Positions 23,936 to 31,872 of a DNA stretch of 64,000 nucleotides are shown here, piece after piece. A model generated the notes under the pieces. It saw only the letters and a list, made by a program, of their open reading frames with translations, did no database searches and was not told the origin of the DNA. The position numbers and the translations under genes were made by a program. Each line of letters begins with the position of its first letter. The first letter of the stretch is position 1. Location: assembly GCF_002858925.1 (NCBI RefSeq), contig NZ_PJRS01000049.1, positions 62,001 to 126,000 of the forward strand, in the 5' to 3' direction. The stretch is from Caulobacter zeae. Lineage in GTDB: Bacteria; Pseudomonadota; Alphaproteobacteria; Caulobacterales; Caulobacteraceae.

Positions 23936-24046
23936 CTATCGCGCGCCCAGACCCACCAGCAGGTAGCCGCCGAAGCCGGCCGTGAAGGCGGCGGCCGCCA
24001 GCCACAGCATGGGACCGATCAAGGGCAGGGGACGAGGGGCTTCCAT
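23936..24046 (-). CDS. Possible 36-aa single-pass membrane microprotein
   Basis: ATG at 24046 to TAG at 23936-23938 encodes 36 aa beginning MEAPRPLPLIGPMLW and ending GGYLLVGLGAR. The middle (about residues 9-33) is a single hydrophobic helix rich in Ala, Gly and Leu. AGGA lies about ten bases upstream. The size and shape resemble small subunit-type membrane peptides, but I cannot name a family. It is convergent with dut, and GC-rich DNA produces chance ORFs, so support is moderate. Conservation of this reading frame in relatives would settle it. Confidence 0.4.
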   Translation of the reverse strand: MEAPRPLPLIGPMLWLAAAAFTAGFGGYLLVGLGAR

Positions 24047-24427
24047 CGAGGGCGTCCTGGCTCGGCCGAGAACTCGACCATGCGTGCAATACGCGCGGCC
24101 CCGTCCCCCGGTTGCGACCGTGCGCCGTTGCTTATCTCACGATTCCCGCTTAGCGCGCATAGATCGAAACATCCCTGAAAAGGCGATTTCGCTCTAAATG
24201 CATCCGCAAGTAATCAGCATACGGACTAATATCCCTGGACTCGCCTGAACGAGTCTATCTCTGCGGCGAGATGACGCATCATCGTGTCACTTCTTTTCAG
24301 AACAGCGATTTCATGGGCTAAAACAATCGGGAATGACGCCCAGCGGACGTCATTCGTGTTCATGAATAAATTCCATTAATTCTATAGAGCGAAACTCTTC
24401 CCAATTCTATCCTGGGAAGTTCTCGAG
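24047..24427. promoter_or_regulatory. AT-rich upstream region of the chemoreceptor gene
   Basis: 381 bp without a gene on the forward strand. From about 24180 onward the composition shifts to AT-rich (CATGAATAAATTCCATTAAT, TCTATAGAGCG), consistent with a promoter region for the chemoreceptor at 24428. GGACTCGCCTGAACGAGTCT near 24237-24256 is an inverted repeat whose arms are GACTC/GAGTC, both CcrM sites; this could place the gene under methylation or cell-cycle control. No exact promoter can be assigned. Confidence 0.4.
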
Positions 24428-26227
24428 ATGCTCAGCAACCTCAAGGTGGCGCACAAGCTGGTGGTCGCCTTCGCCGTCCTGGTGGCGGCCGTGGCCGGCG
24501 CCGGCCTCCTGGCCTGGAACGGCCTGTCGTCGATCCAGCGCGTCACCGCCCTGAACGCCGAGAGCTACGCCTACCGGGCCACGGTCGAGAAGGCCTCGGC
24601 CGAACTGGTCGAGCAGCAGAACGCCGCCCGCGGCTTCGTGGCCAGCCTCGATCCCTCCTTCGTCAAGAAGTACGAGGACTTCCAGGCTAGGTACGACGAG
24701 GCGCACCAGACCTTGAGCGCCGGCGCCGAGCAGGAAGACCAGAAGGCGCGCCTGGCCCAGCTGGACCAGGCCGTGGGGGTGTTTCGCGCCGAGACCCGCG
24801 CCCAGATCGCCGCCGCCCAGGATGCAGCCCGGCTGGACGCCGCCCGCCTCGACATCGGCAAGAGCGGCCGCCTGACCAATGTGCGCAAGGCGCTGAAGAC
24901 CATCGACGAGGCCGAGAGCGCCGAACTGGCCGCCCGGATCCAGGCCCAGGGCAAGGCCTTCACCGCCGCGACACTGGCCCTGGCGCTCGGCGGCGCGGCC
25001 GCCGTGGCCATCGCCGTGCTGATGGGCTGGCTGCTGGCGCGCAGCATCGCCACGCCGGTCGACGCCATGACCACCGCCATGCGCCGCCTGGCCGGCGGCG
25101 ACAACGCCGTGGCCGTGCCGGCCCTGGGCCGTCGCGACGAGATCGGCGCGATGGCGCAGGCCGTTTCGACCTTCAAGGACGCCGCCATCGAGAAGCTGCG
25201 GGTCGAGGGCGAGGCCGCCGAGCACCGCCGCCAGGCCGAGGCCGAACGTGGCGCCAACGAGGCCGAGCGCGCCGCCGGCGCCCGCGAACAGGCCGCCGTC
25301 GTCGCCCAGGTCGGCCAGGCCCTGGAACAGCTGGCGGCCGGCGACCTGACCGTCCGCCTCGACCAGACCTTCCCGCCCGCCTATCGCAAGCTGCAGAGCG
25401 ACTTCAACGCCGCCATGGGCCAGCTGCAGGAGACGATGACGACGATCAGCGGCGCGGTGGGCGGCATCCGGGCCGGCTCGGGCGAGATCAGCCACGCGGC
25501 CGACGATTTGTCGCGCCGCACCGAGCAGCAGGCCGCCAGCCTGGAAGAGACCGCCGCCGCCCTCGACGAGATCACCGCCACCGTCCGCCGCGCGGCCGAG
25601 GGCGCCGGCCATGCCCGCAAGTCGGTCGACGCCGCCCGCAAGGACGCCGAGGCTGGCGGCGAGGTGGTCGAGCGCGCGGTCGCGGCGATGACCCAGATCG
25701 AGGCCTCCTCACGCGAAATCGGCAACATCATCGGGGTGATCGACGAGATCGCCTTCCAGACCAACCTCCTGGCGCTGAACGCTGGTGTCGAGGCGGCGCG
25801 GGCGGGTGACGCGGGCAAGGGCTTCGCGGTCGTGGCGTCGGAGGTCCGGGCCCTGGCCCAGCGCTCCGCCGAGGCCGCCAAGGAGATCAAGAGCCTGATC
25901 GGGGCGTCGGGCCAGCAGGTCGACGCGGGCGTGGCCCTGGTCGGACAGACCGGCGAGGCCCTGAGCCGCATAACCGCCGGAGTGCAGGACATCAACCGCA
26001 CCGTCGCCGAGATCGCCGCCGGCGCCCAGGAACAGGCCACGGGCCTGGCCCAGGTCAATGTCGCGGTGAACCAGATGGACCAGGCCACCCAGCAGAACGC
26101 CGCCATGGTCGAGCAATCGACCGCCGCCAGTCACTCGCTGTCCAACGAAGCCGCCGAACTGGCGCGGCTGGTCAGCCGGTTCAAGATCGGGGCGGGCGGC
26201 GCGAGCGCGGCAAGGCGGGCGGCATAG
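24428..26227 (+). CDS. Methyl-accepting chemotaxis protein
   Basis: 599 aa. ATG at 24428 has GGGAAG upstream. A transmembrane helix near residues 10-32 is followed by a helical periplasmic sensor of about 150 residues, a second helix near 180-203, and a HAMP domain (about 204-256) plus a second HAMP-like unit (about 285-335). The methylation helices are rich in Glu/Gln/Ala. The signalling hairpin [20 protein letters not shown] is near 436-455, followed by [20 protein letters not shown]. It should control the CheA kinase; the ligand is unknown. There is no C-terminal CheR-tethering pentapeptide (it ends ASAARRAA) and no other che genes are nearby, so this is a dispersed receptor. Confidence 0.94.
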   Translation: MLSNLKVAHKLVVAFAVLVAAVAGAGLLAWNGLSSIQRVTALNAESYAYRATVEKASAELVEQQNAARGFVASLDPSFVKKYEDFQARYDEAHQTLSAGAEQEDQKARLAQLDQAVGVFRAETRAQIAAAQDAARLDAARLDIGKSGRLTNVRKALKTIDEAESAELAARIQAQGKAFTAATLALALGGAAAVAIAVLMGWLLARSIATPVDAMTTAMRRLAGGDNAVAVPALGRRDEIGAMAQAVSTFKDAAIEKLRVEGEAAEHRRQAEAERGANEAERAAGAREQAAVVAQVGQALEQLAAGDLTVRLDQTFPPAYRKLQSDFNAAMGQLQETMTTISGAVGGIRAGSGEISHAADDLSRRTEQQAASLEETAAALDEITATVRRAAEGAGHARKSVDAARKDAEAGGEVVERAVAAMTQIEASSREIGNIIGVIDEIAFQTNLLALNAGVEAARAGDAGKGFAVVASEVRALAQRSAEAAKEIKSLIGASGQQVDAGVALVGQTGEALSRITAGVQDINRTVAEIAAGAQEQATGLAQVNVAVNQMDQATQQNAAMVEQSTAASHSLSNEAAELARLVSRFKIGAGGASAARRAA

Positions 26228-26230
26228 CAA

Positions 26231-26364
26231 GATCCTCTCCCTGTGGGAGAGGTGTCGGCGAAGCCGACGGAGAGGGGAGTGGCTGCGAGATCGGCCGACG
26301 ATTGCGGCAGCTGAAAACGCCCCCCTCCGGCGCTTCGCGCCACCTCCCCCAGAGGGGGAGGATC
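26231..26364. repeat. Dispersed intergenic repeat, family A copy 2 (inverted pair)
   Basis: A forward unit GATCCTCTCCCTGTGGGAGA begins at 26231, with GTCGGCGAAGCCGAC as its second hairpin. An opposite-facing unit at 26320-26364 ends AGAGGGGGAGGATC. The two face each other across about 40 bp. Same family as the copies near 11049, 42675, 47644 and 56336. Confidence 0.7.
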
Positions 26365-26365
26365 T

Positions 26366-26407
26366 TGAAAAACGAAAACGCCCCGCCTGGCTTTCACCGG
26401 GCGGGGC
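26366..26407 (-). terminator. Rho-independent terminator of the M3 peptidase gene
   Basis: On the minus strand GCCCCGCC (26407-26400) pairs with GGCGGGGC (26387-26380), extended by a G-T and two G-C pairs around a six-base loop. The T-rich run GTTTTCGTTTTTC follows. It lies 33 bases downstream of the peptidase stop. Confidence 0.85.
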
Positions 26408-26439
26408 ACTGTCGTTTCAGCTCAGATCAGAGACGGCGA

Positions 26440-28566
26440 TCAGGCGCCCGGGGGCACCGGGAAGCCGCGGTCGCGCATCAGGGCGCCGATCTTGACGTCG
26501 CGGCCGCGGAAGGCGCGGAACTGCTCAGCCGGGTCGACCGAGTTGCCGCGCGACATGATGGTCTTGATCAGGCGCTGGCCGGTGGGCTTGTCGTAGAAGC
26601 CGCCCGGCGCCTCCTGGAAGGCCTCGGCGACGTCGGCGGTCAGGGTGTCGGCCCACAGGTAGCTGTAGTAGCCGGCCGAGTAGCCGTCGCCCGAGAACAC
26701 GTGACCGAACTGCGGCGTGCGGTGCCGCATGACGATCTCCTTGGGCATCTTCAGCTTGGCCAGTTCGTCGCGCTCGAAGGCGTCCGGATCGATGTCCACG
26801 TCGCCGGCCAGGTGCAGCTTCATGTCGATCAGGGCGCTGGCCAGGTACTCGGTGGTGTCGAAGCCCTGGTTGAAGGTCGAGGCCTTCTTGATCTTGTCCA
26901 CCAGGGCCTGCGGGATCGGCTTGCCGGTCTGGTAGTGGACGCAGAACTTGTTCAGCACTTCCGGCGTCGACAGCCAGTGCTCGTTCAGCTGGCTGGGGAA
27001 CTCGACATAGTCGCGGGCGACATTAGTGCCCGAGACGGTCGGATAGGTGGTGTCGGCGTTCAGGCCGTGGATGGCGTGGCCGAACTCGTGGAACAGGGTG
27101 TTGGCGTCATCCCACGAGATCAGCACCGGCTCGCCGGGCTTGCCCTGGATGAAGTTGGAGTTGTTGGAGACGATCGTGGCGATCGGCTTCTTGAAGCGCT
27201 CCTGGTTGCGGTAGGCGTTCATCCAGGCGCCCGAGCGCTTGCCCTGGCGAGCATAGGGGTCGAAGTACCACAGGCCCACGTGCTTGCCGTCGCGCAGCAC
27301 CTCGTAGACGGTCATGGTCGGGTGGTAGACCGGAACGCCTTCGACCTTCTTGAACTCGAAGCCGTAGACCTGGCCGGCGGCCCAGAACATGCCCTCGCGC
27401 AGCTTCTCCAACTGCATGTACGGCTTCACCTCGTTCATATCGAGGTCGTACTTCGCCTTGCGGACCTTCTCGGCGTAGAAGCGGTAGTCCCACGGCTCGA
27501 TCTTGAAGCCGCCGCCTTCCGCGTCGACGATGGCCTGCATCTCGGCCACGTCCTTGGCCACCTGCTCGATGGCCGGGGTCCAGACGGCTTCCATCAGGGC
27601 CATGGCCTTGTCGGGCGTCTTGGCCATGGCGTTCTCGAGGCGCCAGTGGGCGTGGGTCTGGTAGCCCAGGAGCTTGGCGCGCTCGACGCGCAGCTTCAGG
27701 ATCCTGGCGATCAGGGCGTTGTTGTCGGTCGCGCCGCCGTTGTCGCCGCGGTTGACGAAGGCCTTCCAGACCTTCTCGCGGGTGGCGCGCACCGGCGAGT
27801 TGGTGAGGTAGGGGTCCACGCTTGAGCGCGTGTTGACGATGATGTGCTTGCCCGGAAGCTTGCGCTGCTCGGCGCTGGAAGCGGCCGCGCCCTTGATCGA
27901 GTCCGGCAGGCCGACCAGGTCGGCGTCGGTCAGCTCGATATAGGTCTCCTCGTCGGCCAGCAGGTTCTGGCTGAACTTGGTGAAGTAGCCGGCCAGCTCG
28001 GTGTTGATGGCCGCGACCCGCGCCTTGGCCTTGGGGTCCAGCTTGGCGCCGGCGCGCACGAAGTTGGTGTAATAGATCCAGGTGACGCGCTGCTGCTCGG
28101 GCGTCAGCTTGGCCTTTTCGGGGCTGTTGTAGACGGCCTCGATGCGGGCGAAGAGCGCGGCGTTCTGGGTGATCTTGTCGCCGAACTCGGCGAACTTGGC
28201 GTCCAGCTCGGGCTCGATGGCCTGGAACTCCGGCGAGCTCAGGTTCGAGCCCCAAATGCCGTAGTAGCAGACCACGTCGTTCAGCGTGCGGCCGCTGTCT
28301 TCCAGGGCGGCGATGGTGTTGGCGAAGGTCGGCGCGGCCTTGTTGGCGGTGATCGCGTCGATCTCGGCCTGGTTCTTGGCCATGGCCGCTTCGACGGCCG
28401 GCTTCAGGTCGGCGATCTTCATCTTGTCGAAGGCGGGAACGCCGCCGTACGGACCGGTCCACGTAGCGAGCAAGGGGTTGGTCTCCGCGGCGAAGGAAAG
28501 GCCGGGCGCGGCGGCGCTCGCGGCGGCGGCCGCGGCGGTCGTGAGAAGGAAGGTGCGACGTTGCAC
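26440..28566 (-). CDS. dcp: Exported M3 family oligopeptidase (peptidyl-dipeptidase Dcp-like)
   Basis: 708 aa, GTG start at 28566 with GGAGAG upstream. The N terminus [20 protein letters not shown] is a twin-arginine-type signal. The long helical M3 fold contains the zinc motif LFHEFGHAIHGL near residues 488-499 (HEFGH, with the downstream Glu in VARDYVEFPSQ). Family members cleave short peptides; Dcp removes C-terminal dipeptides. An exported form would recycle peptides in the periplasm. The length fits Dcp (about 680-720). Only one gene is in the transcript, ended by a strong terminator. Oligopeptidase A (OpdA) is the close alternative, but that is cytoplasmic. Confidence 0.9.
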   Translation of the reverse strand: MQRRTFLLTTAAAAAASAAAPGLSFAAETNPLLATWTGPYGGVPAFDKMKIADLKPAVEAAMAKNQAEIDAITANKAAPTFANTIAALEDSGRTLNDVVCYYGIWGSNLSSPEFQAIEPELDAKFAEFGDKITQNAALFARIEAVYNSPEKAKLTPEQQRVTWIYYTNFVRAGAKLDPKAKARVAAINTELAGYFTKFSQNLLADEETYIELTDADLVGLPDSIKGAAASSAEQRKLPGKHIIVNTRSSVDPYLTNSPVRATREKVWKAFVNRGDNGGATDNNALIARILKLRVERAKLLGYQTHAHWRLENAMAKTPDKAMALMEAVWTPAIEQVAKDVAEMQAIVDAEGGGFKIEPWDYRFYAEKVRKAKYDLDMNEVKPYMQLEKLREGMFWAAGQVYGFEFKKVEGVPVYHPTMTVYEVLRDGKHVGLWYFDPYARQGKRSGAWMNAYRNQERFKKPIATIVSNNSNFIQGKPGEPVLISWDDANTLFHEFGHAIHGLNADTTYPTVSGTNVARDYVEFPSQLNEHWLSTPEVLNKFCVHYQTGKPIPQALVDKIKKASTFNQGFDTTEYLASALIDMKLHLAGDVDIDPDAFERDELAKLKMPKEIVMRHRTPQFGHVFSGDGYSAGYYSYLWADTLTADVAEAFQEAPGGFYDKPTGQRLIKTIMSRGNSVDPAEQFRAFRGRDVKIGALMRDRGFPVPPGA

Positions 28567-28699
28567 GGAAGGCTCTCCGTTAAGTGTGGCCGGACCCTAG
28601 GCCAAGGTCGCGGCCTCGTCACATGACAGGACCGTAACCTTTTCGCGAAGCCGCCCCGGCGCATGGACGACGCGCGCGACCGGGTCTAATGCTCGCTGC

Positions 28700-29551
28700 A
28701 TGACCATCGGCGTCTTCGACTCCGGCGTAGGGGGCCTGACCGTCCACCGCGCCCTCGTGCAGCGTCTGCCCCAAGCGGACTTCGTCTATCTGGCCGACCA
28801 GGCCAACGCCCCCTATGGCGGCCGTCCCGGCGAGGAGATCGTCGACCTGACACGGGCCGGCTGCGAGCGGCTGTTCGAGGCCGGCGCCAGCCTGGTGGTC
28901 CTGGCCTGCAACACCGCCTCTGCCATCGCCCTTCGCCGCCTGCAGCAGACCTGGCTGCCGGGCTACCGCAAGGCGCTGGGGCGCCCCGTCAACATCCTGG
29001 GCATCATCGTGCCGACCATCGAGGCGGCCACCGGCCTGCCGTGGGAGCACGAAGCCGAGCGCCGCGGCGACAAGGTCGAGCAACTGGACGTGCTGGGCGT
29101 ATTCTCCACCCAGGGGACGACCAATTCCCGCGTCTACGAGATCGAGATCGACAAGCGAAAGCAGGACCTGGCGGTGTTCTCGCAGCCCTGCCCGGACCTG
29201 GTGCCGATGATCGAGGCCGACGCCGGCGTCGTCGAACTGGCCAAGGCTGTCGAGGGCTATGTCCAGGCGCTGAAGACCCGCATCGGCCGCTATCCCGACC
29301 GCGCCGTGCTGGGCTGCACCCACTACGAGATCATCGCCGACATCTTCCGCGCCGCCCTTCCGGCCGGCACCCCGGTGATCCACCAGCCGGCCTCGACCGC
29401 CGACTCCCTGGAGCGCTACCTGGAGCGTCACCCGGAGTACGACCCCGGAACGGGCGGCGGCCGCGTGTTCCTGACCACCGGCCATCCCGGCCCGCAGAAC
29501 GGCCTCGTCCAGAGCTTCTGGGGCGGCCCGCTGGTGTTCGAGAAGGCGTAA
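28700..29551 (+). CDS. murI: Glutamate racemase
   Basis: 283 aa enzyme interconverting L- and D-glutamate for peptidoglycan synthesis. Two catalytic cysteines are visible: VLACNTASAIALR (Cys about 72) and LGCTHYEIIA (Cys about 205). The N terminus IGVFDSGVGGLTVHRAL carries the substrate-binding DSGVGG motif, and PYGGRPGEEI follows. An insert around residues 115-165 and the C-terminal extension (GGRVFLTTGHPGPQNGL) make it slightly longer than the E. coli core. It is divergent from the M3 peptidase gene with about 130 bp between them. Confidence 0.95.
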   Translation: MTIGVFDSGVGGLTVHRALVQRLPQADFVYLADQANAPYGGRPGEEIVDLTRAGCERLFEAGASLVVLACNTASAIALRRLQQTWLPGYRKALGRPVNILGIIVPTIEAATGLPWEHEAERRGDKVEQLDVLGVFSTQGTTNSRVYEIEIDKRKQDLAVFSQPCPDLVPMIEADAGVVELAKAVEGYVQALKTRIGRYPDRAVLGCTHYEIIADIFRAALPAGTPVIHQPASTADSLERYLERHPEYDPGTGGGRVFLTTGHPGPQNGLVQSFWGGPLVFEKA

Positions 29552-29573
29552 AGCCTTTCGATCGGCGCGTGAT

Positions 29574-29656
29574 CCTCGTCCTTCGACAAGCTCAGGATGA
29601 GGATCAAGAAGCGACCCTGCACTCGAACCTCACCCTGAGCCCGTCGAAGGGCGAGG
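29574..29656. repeat. Dispersed inverted repeat, family B copy 1
   Basis: Arm 29574-29602 reads CCTCGTCCTTCGACAAGCTC then AGGATGAGG. The opposing arm at 29628-29656 is the near-perfect reverse complement with a few substitutions (CCGTCGAAGG for TTGTCGAAGG and similar). The same unit, with perfect arms, occurs at 56401-56506. It is intergenic, downstream of murI. Confidence 0.8.
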
Positions 29657-29735
29657 TTCGGTCGCACCCCATTTCCGCTTGTCTCCGATCCAATGGCGGC
29701 GCTTCATCGCGGAACTTCGGCCTCGGAGACGCGCC

Positions 29736-30266
29736 ATGAAGCATGCCGCCACCGCTATTGCTTTCGCCCTGCTCTCGGCCGGCGCCGCCCGCGCCGAGGT
29801 GCTGGACGCCCAGTCGAACGGTTTCGCCACCAAGCGCTCGGTCGTCATCGCCAAGCCCGCCGCCGAGGTCTGGGCCGCGCTGGTTCAACCCGCCAAGTGG
29901 TGGAGCAGCGAGCACACCTGGTCCGGGTCGGCCGCCAACCTGTCGCTGGGCGCGGCCTCGGGCGCCTGCTTCTGCGAGAAGATGCCGAACGGCGGCTCGG
30001 TGCTGCACATGACCACGGTCAACGCCCAGCCCGGCAAGCAGCTGACCCTGTTCGGCGGCCTGGGACCCCTTCAGCTCTCGGGCGCGACCGGCCACATGAT
30101 CTGGGCCCTGGCCGAGAAGGACGGCAAGACCACGGTGACCTGGAGCTACGACGCCGGCGGCTACATGCGTGGCGGCCTCGATAAGATCGCCCCGATCGTA
30201 GACCAGGTGCTGGGCCAGCAGCAGGACCGCCTGAAGGCCTATCTGGAGACCGGCAAGGCCGGGTAG
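29736..30266 (+). CDS. Secreted SRPBCC (START-like) domain protein
   Basis: 176 aa. ATG at 29736 gives a signal peptide (MKHAATAIAFALLSAGAARA, cleavage near ARAEV). The rest matches an activator-of-Hsp90/polyketide-cyclase-like SRPBCC fold: KRSVVIAKPAAEVWAALVQP, WWSSEHTWSG, then GACFCEKMPNGGSVLHMT, LSGATGHMIWALAEKDG and the C-terminal helix. Such domains bind hydrophobic ligands. Export of an SRPBCC domain is unusual, since most are cytoplasmic. It converges on the small lipoprotein gene. Confidence 0.8.
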   Translation: MKHAATAIAFALLSAGAARAEVLDAQSNGFATKRSVVIAKPAAEVWAALVQPAKWWSSEHTWSGSAANLSLGAASGACFCEKMPNGGSVLHMTTVNAQPGKQLTLFGGLGPLQLSGATGHMIWALAEKDGKTTVTWSYDAGGYMRGGLDKIAPIVDQVLGQQQDRLKAYLETGKAG

Positions 30267-30270
30267 GGCC

Positions 30271-30639
30271 CTAGCGCGCCGGCGGTTCGACCACGACCCA
30301 GCCTTCGGCCTGGGGCTGGCTGGGCGAAGGATGCGCCGGCCGCTCGAAGGTCCGCGTCCGCGGCGTCCATTCGCCTGGCGCGATCCTCAGGGCCGTCTGG
30401 TAGGTGCAGCGGAACCGGCCCGCCTCGGCGGGAGCGCAGCGAAGGCCGCGAACACGGGTGCGGGCCGCCCGGGCCATGCCGGCGCTGTCGCCGACCCCGA
30501 CGGCCTGAATGTCCTCGATCGCGGTAATGCCGGTCTCGATGCGGGCGACCGCCCAGGCGCTAGGCGGAGCGCCGGCCGGAAAGACGCCGGAGGCGCAGCC
30601 GACCGCGCACAACACCGTCAGCAGAAGCAGCCGCCGCAT
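30271..30639 (-). CDS. Hypothetical small lipoprotein
   Basis: 122 aa. ATG at 30639 is preferred over ATG 30645 because GGGAGG then sits six bases upstream rather than abutting the codon. The signal MRRLLLLTVLCAVGCASG ends in a plausible lipobox (CAVGC). The mature part has a paired-cysteine segment (GLRCAPAEAGRFRCTYQTAL) and a proline-rich C terminus (ERPAHPSPSQPQAEG). I do not recognise it. It lies downstream of the acetyltransferase-like gene on the same strand, 55 bp from its stop. Confidence 0.6.
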   Translation of the reverse strand: MRRLLLLTVLCAVGCASGVFPAGAPPSAWAVARIETGITAIEDIQAVGVGDSAGMARAARTRVRGLRCAPAEAGRFRCTYQTALRIAPGEWTPRTRTFERPAHPSPSQPQAEGWVVVEPPAR

Positions 30640-30694
30640 GGTCATCCTCCCGTTCCCGCCGGCAGCTTAGCCGGCGCGGAAGGCCTGGTCAGCC

Positions 30695-31831
30695 TCAGTG
30701 CAGCCCGCGCAGCAGGTCGATGCGGCGCATGGCCTTGCCCGGCAGCGCCGACATCCGGCCCAGCGGCAGGGCCTCGGCGACCTGGCGCACGCCCCAGGCG
30801 GCCGAGCGCACGAAGGTGGCGGGCGAGGGCGCGCCGTAGAAGCCGAACACCACGGTCTGGCGGGCGTTGGAAAGCTCGCGCTTGAAGCGGTAGTCCCCGG
30901 TGCCCAGGTCCAGCCGGTGGTAGGACCCGGCGTTCATGCCCTTCAGGATGTCCTGGAACAGCAGCAGGCCGGGGGAATAGCGCTCGAACTTGGCGTTGTG
31001 GGCGATCAGCCAGCCGTGGATCGTGTGCTTGCCGCGCAGGTGCAGGTGCACCGCCGCCAGCTCGTCGCCCAGGTGCAGGGTGTAGAGCCCGCCGCCGAAA
31101 TCGCCGTCGCGGCGCTCGAACAGGTCGGTGACCAGCCGGGTGACCCAGTCGGTCTTGAAGAGATCGGTCTGGCCGGTGGCCAGGAGCTGCTCGCGCTTCC
31201 ACTCGATCAACTGGTCGAAATCGGCGCGGCTGTCCGACATCGGCGTGTAGCGGCAGGGCCCGACCTCGCGCTCGGCCTTGCGGCGCTTCTTGTCGATGTC
31301 CTTGAGCACGCCGACGCCGGCGGTCTTGCGATCGGCGGCATAGGCGTCATAGCCGGCCGAGACGTCGACGATCCACGAGTCCGCCTGGCCGCGGCCGTGG
31401 CGGGCCAGGGTCTCGTCGTCGGCCAGCATGTGGCAGAAATCCAGGCGCTGGGCCTTCAGGGCCGCCAGCAGATGGCGCGGATCGACGGCGACGTCGGCGG
31501 CTGAAACCAGCGCCTGATAGTCGCACATCGGCGCGCCGGCCGGCATGGCCACGCCGGCCTTGATACGCGCCGGCAGGAAGGCCAGGGCCTGGCCGTCGTC
31601 GTCACGGATGACGGCGACCTTCACGCGGTCGCCCTTCTCGCGCTGGGCGACGGCGACCGCCTTGGCCCATTCGGGCGACAGGAAAGGAGAATCCAGGCGT
31701 GGCTGCAACGTCTGCAGGGCGGTCCAGCGGGCGCTGTCCTCCGGCGTGAGCTGTAGGGCCTCGACAACGTCGATCTTCACGGGCGCCCCCCGAGCGCTGA
31801 TCCGAGCCTCCAGAAGGCCAGCTCGGATCAT
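30695..31831 (-). CDS. FemAB/GNAT-like N-acyltransferase (possible holdfast or cell-envelope enzyme)
   Basis: 378 aa, ATG 31831. GTG at 31780 is an alternative start (protein beginning KIDVVEALQL) with a G-rich upstream stretch. The layout is two GNAT-like halves of the FemAB/CelD superfamily: FLSPEWAKAVAVAQREKGDR (about 50-69), KDIDKKRRKAEREVGPCRYT, then the acetyltransferase-6-type core GGGLYTLHLGDELAAVHLHL, HGWLIAHNAKFERYSPG and LLLFQDILKGMNAGSYHRLD leading to YRFKRELSNARQTVVFGFYG. In Caulobacter an enzyme of this type (HfsK) modifies holdfast polysaccharide; whether this is its orthologue needs a comparison. Cytoplasmic, no signal. Confidence 0.75.
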   Translation of the reverse strand: MIRAGLLEARISARGAPVKIDVVEALQLTPEDSARWTALQTLQPRLDSPFLSPEWAKAVAVAQREKGDRVKVAVIRDDDGQALAFLPARIKAGVAMPAGAPMCDYQALVSAADVAVDPRHLLAALKAQRLDFCHMLADDETLARHGRGQADSWIVDVSAGYDAYAADRKTAGVGVLKDIDKKRRKAEREVGPCRYTPMSDSRADFDQLIEWKREQLLATGQTDLFKTDWVTRLVTDLFERRDGDFGGGLYTLHLGDELAAVHLHLRGKHTIHGWLIAHNAKFERYSPGLLLFQDILKGMNAGSYHRLDLGTGDYRFKRELSNARQTVVFGFYGAPSPATFVRSAAWGVRQVAEALPLGRMSALPGKAMRRIDLLRGLH

Positions 31832-31872
31832 GACGCCCAGAGATTGCAGTCCGGTTTACGGACCTTGCGTGA

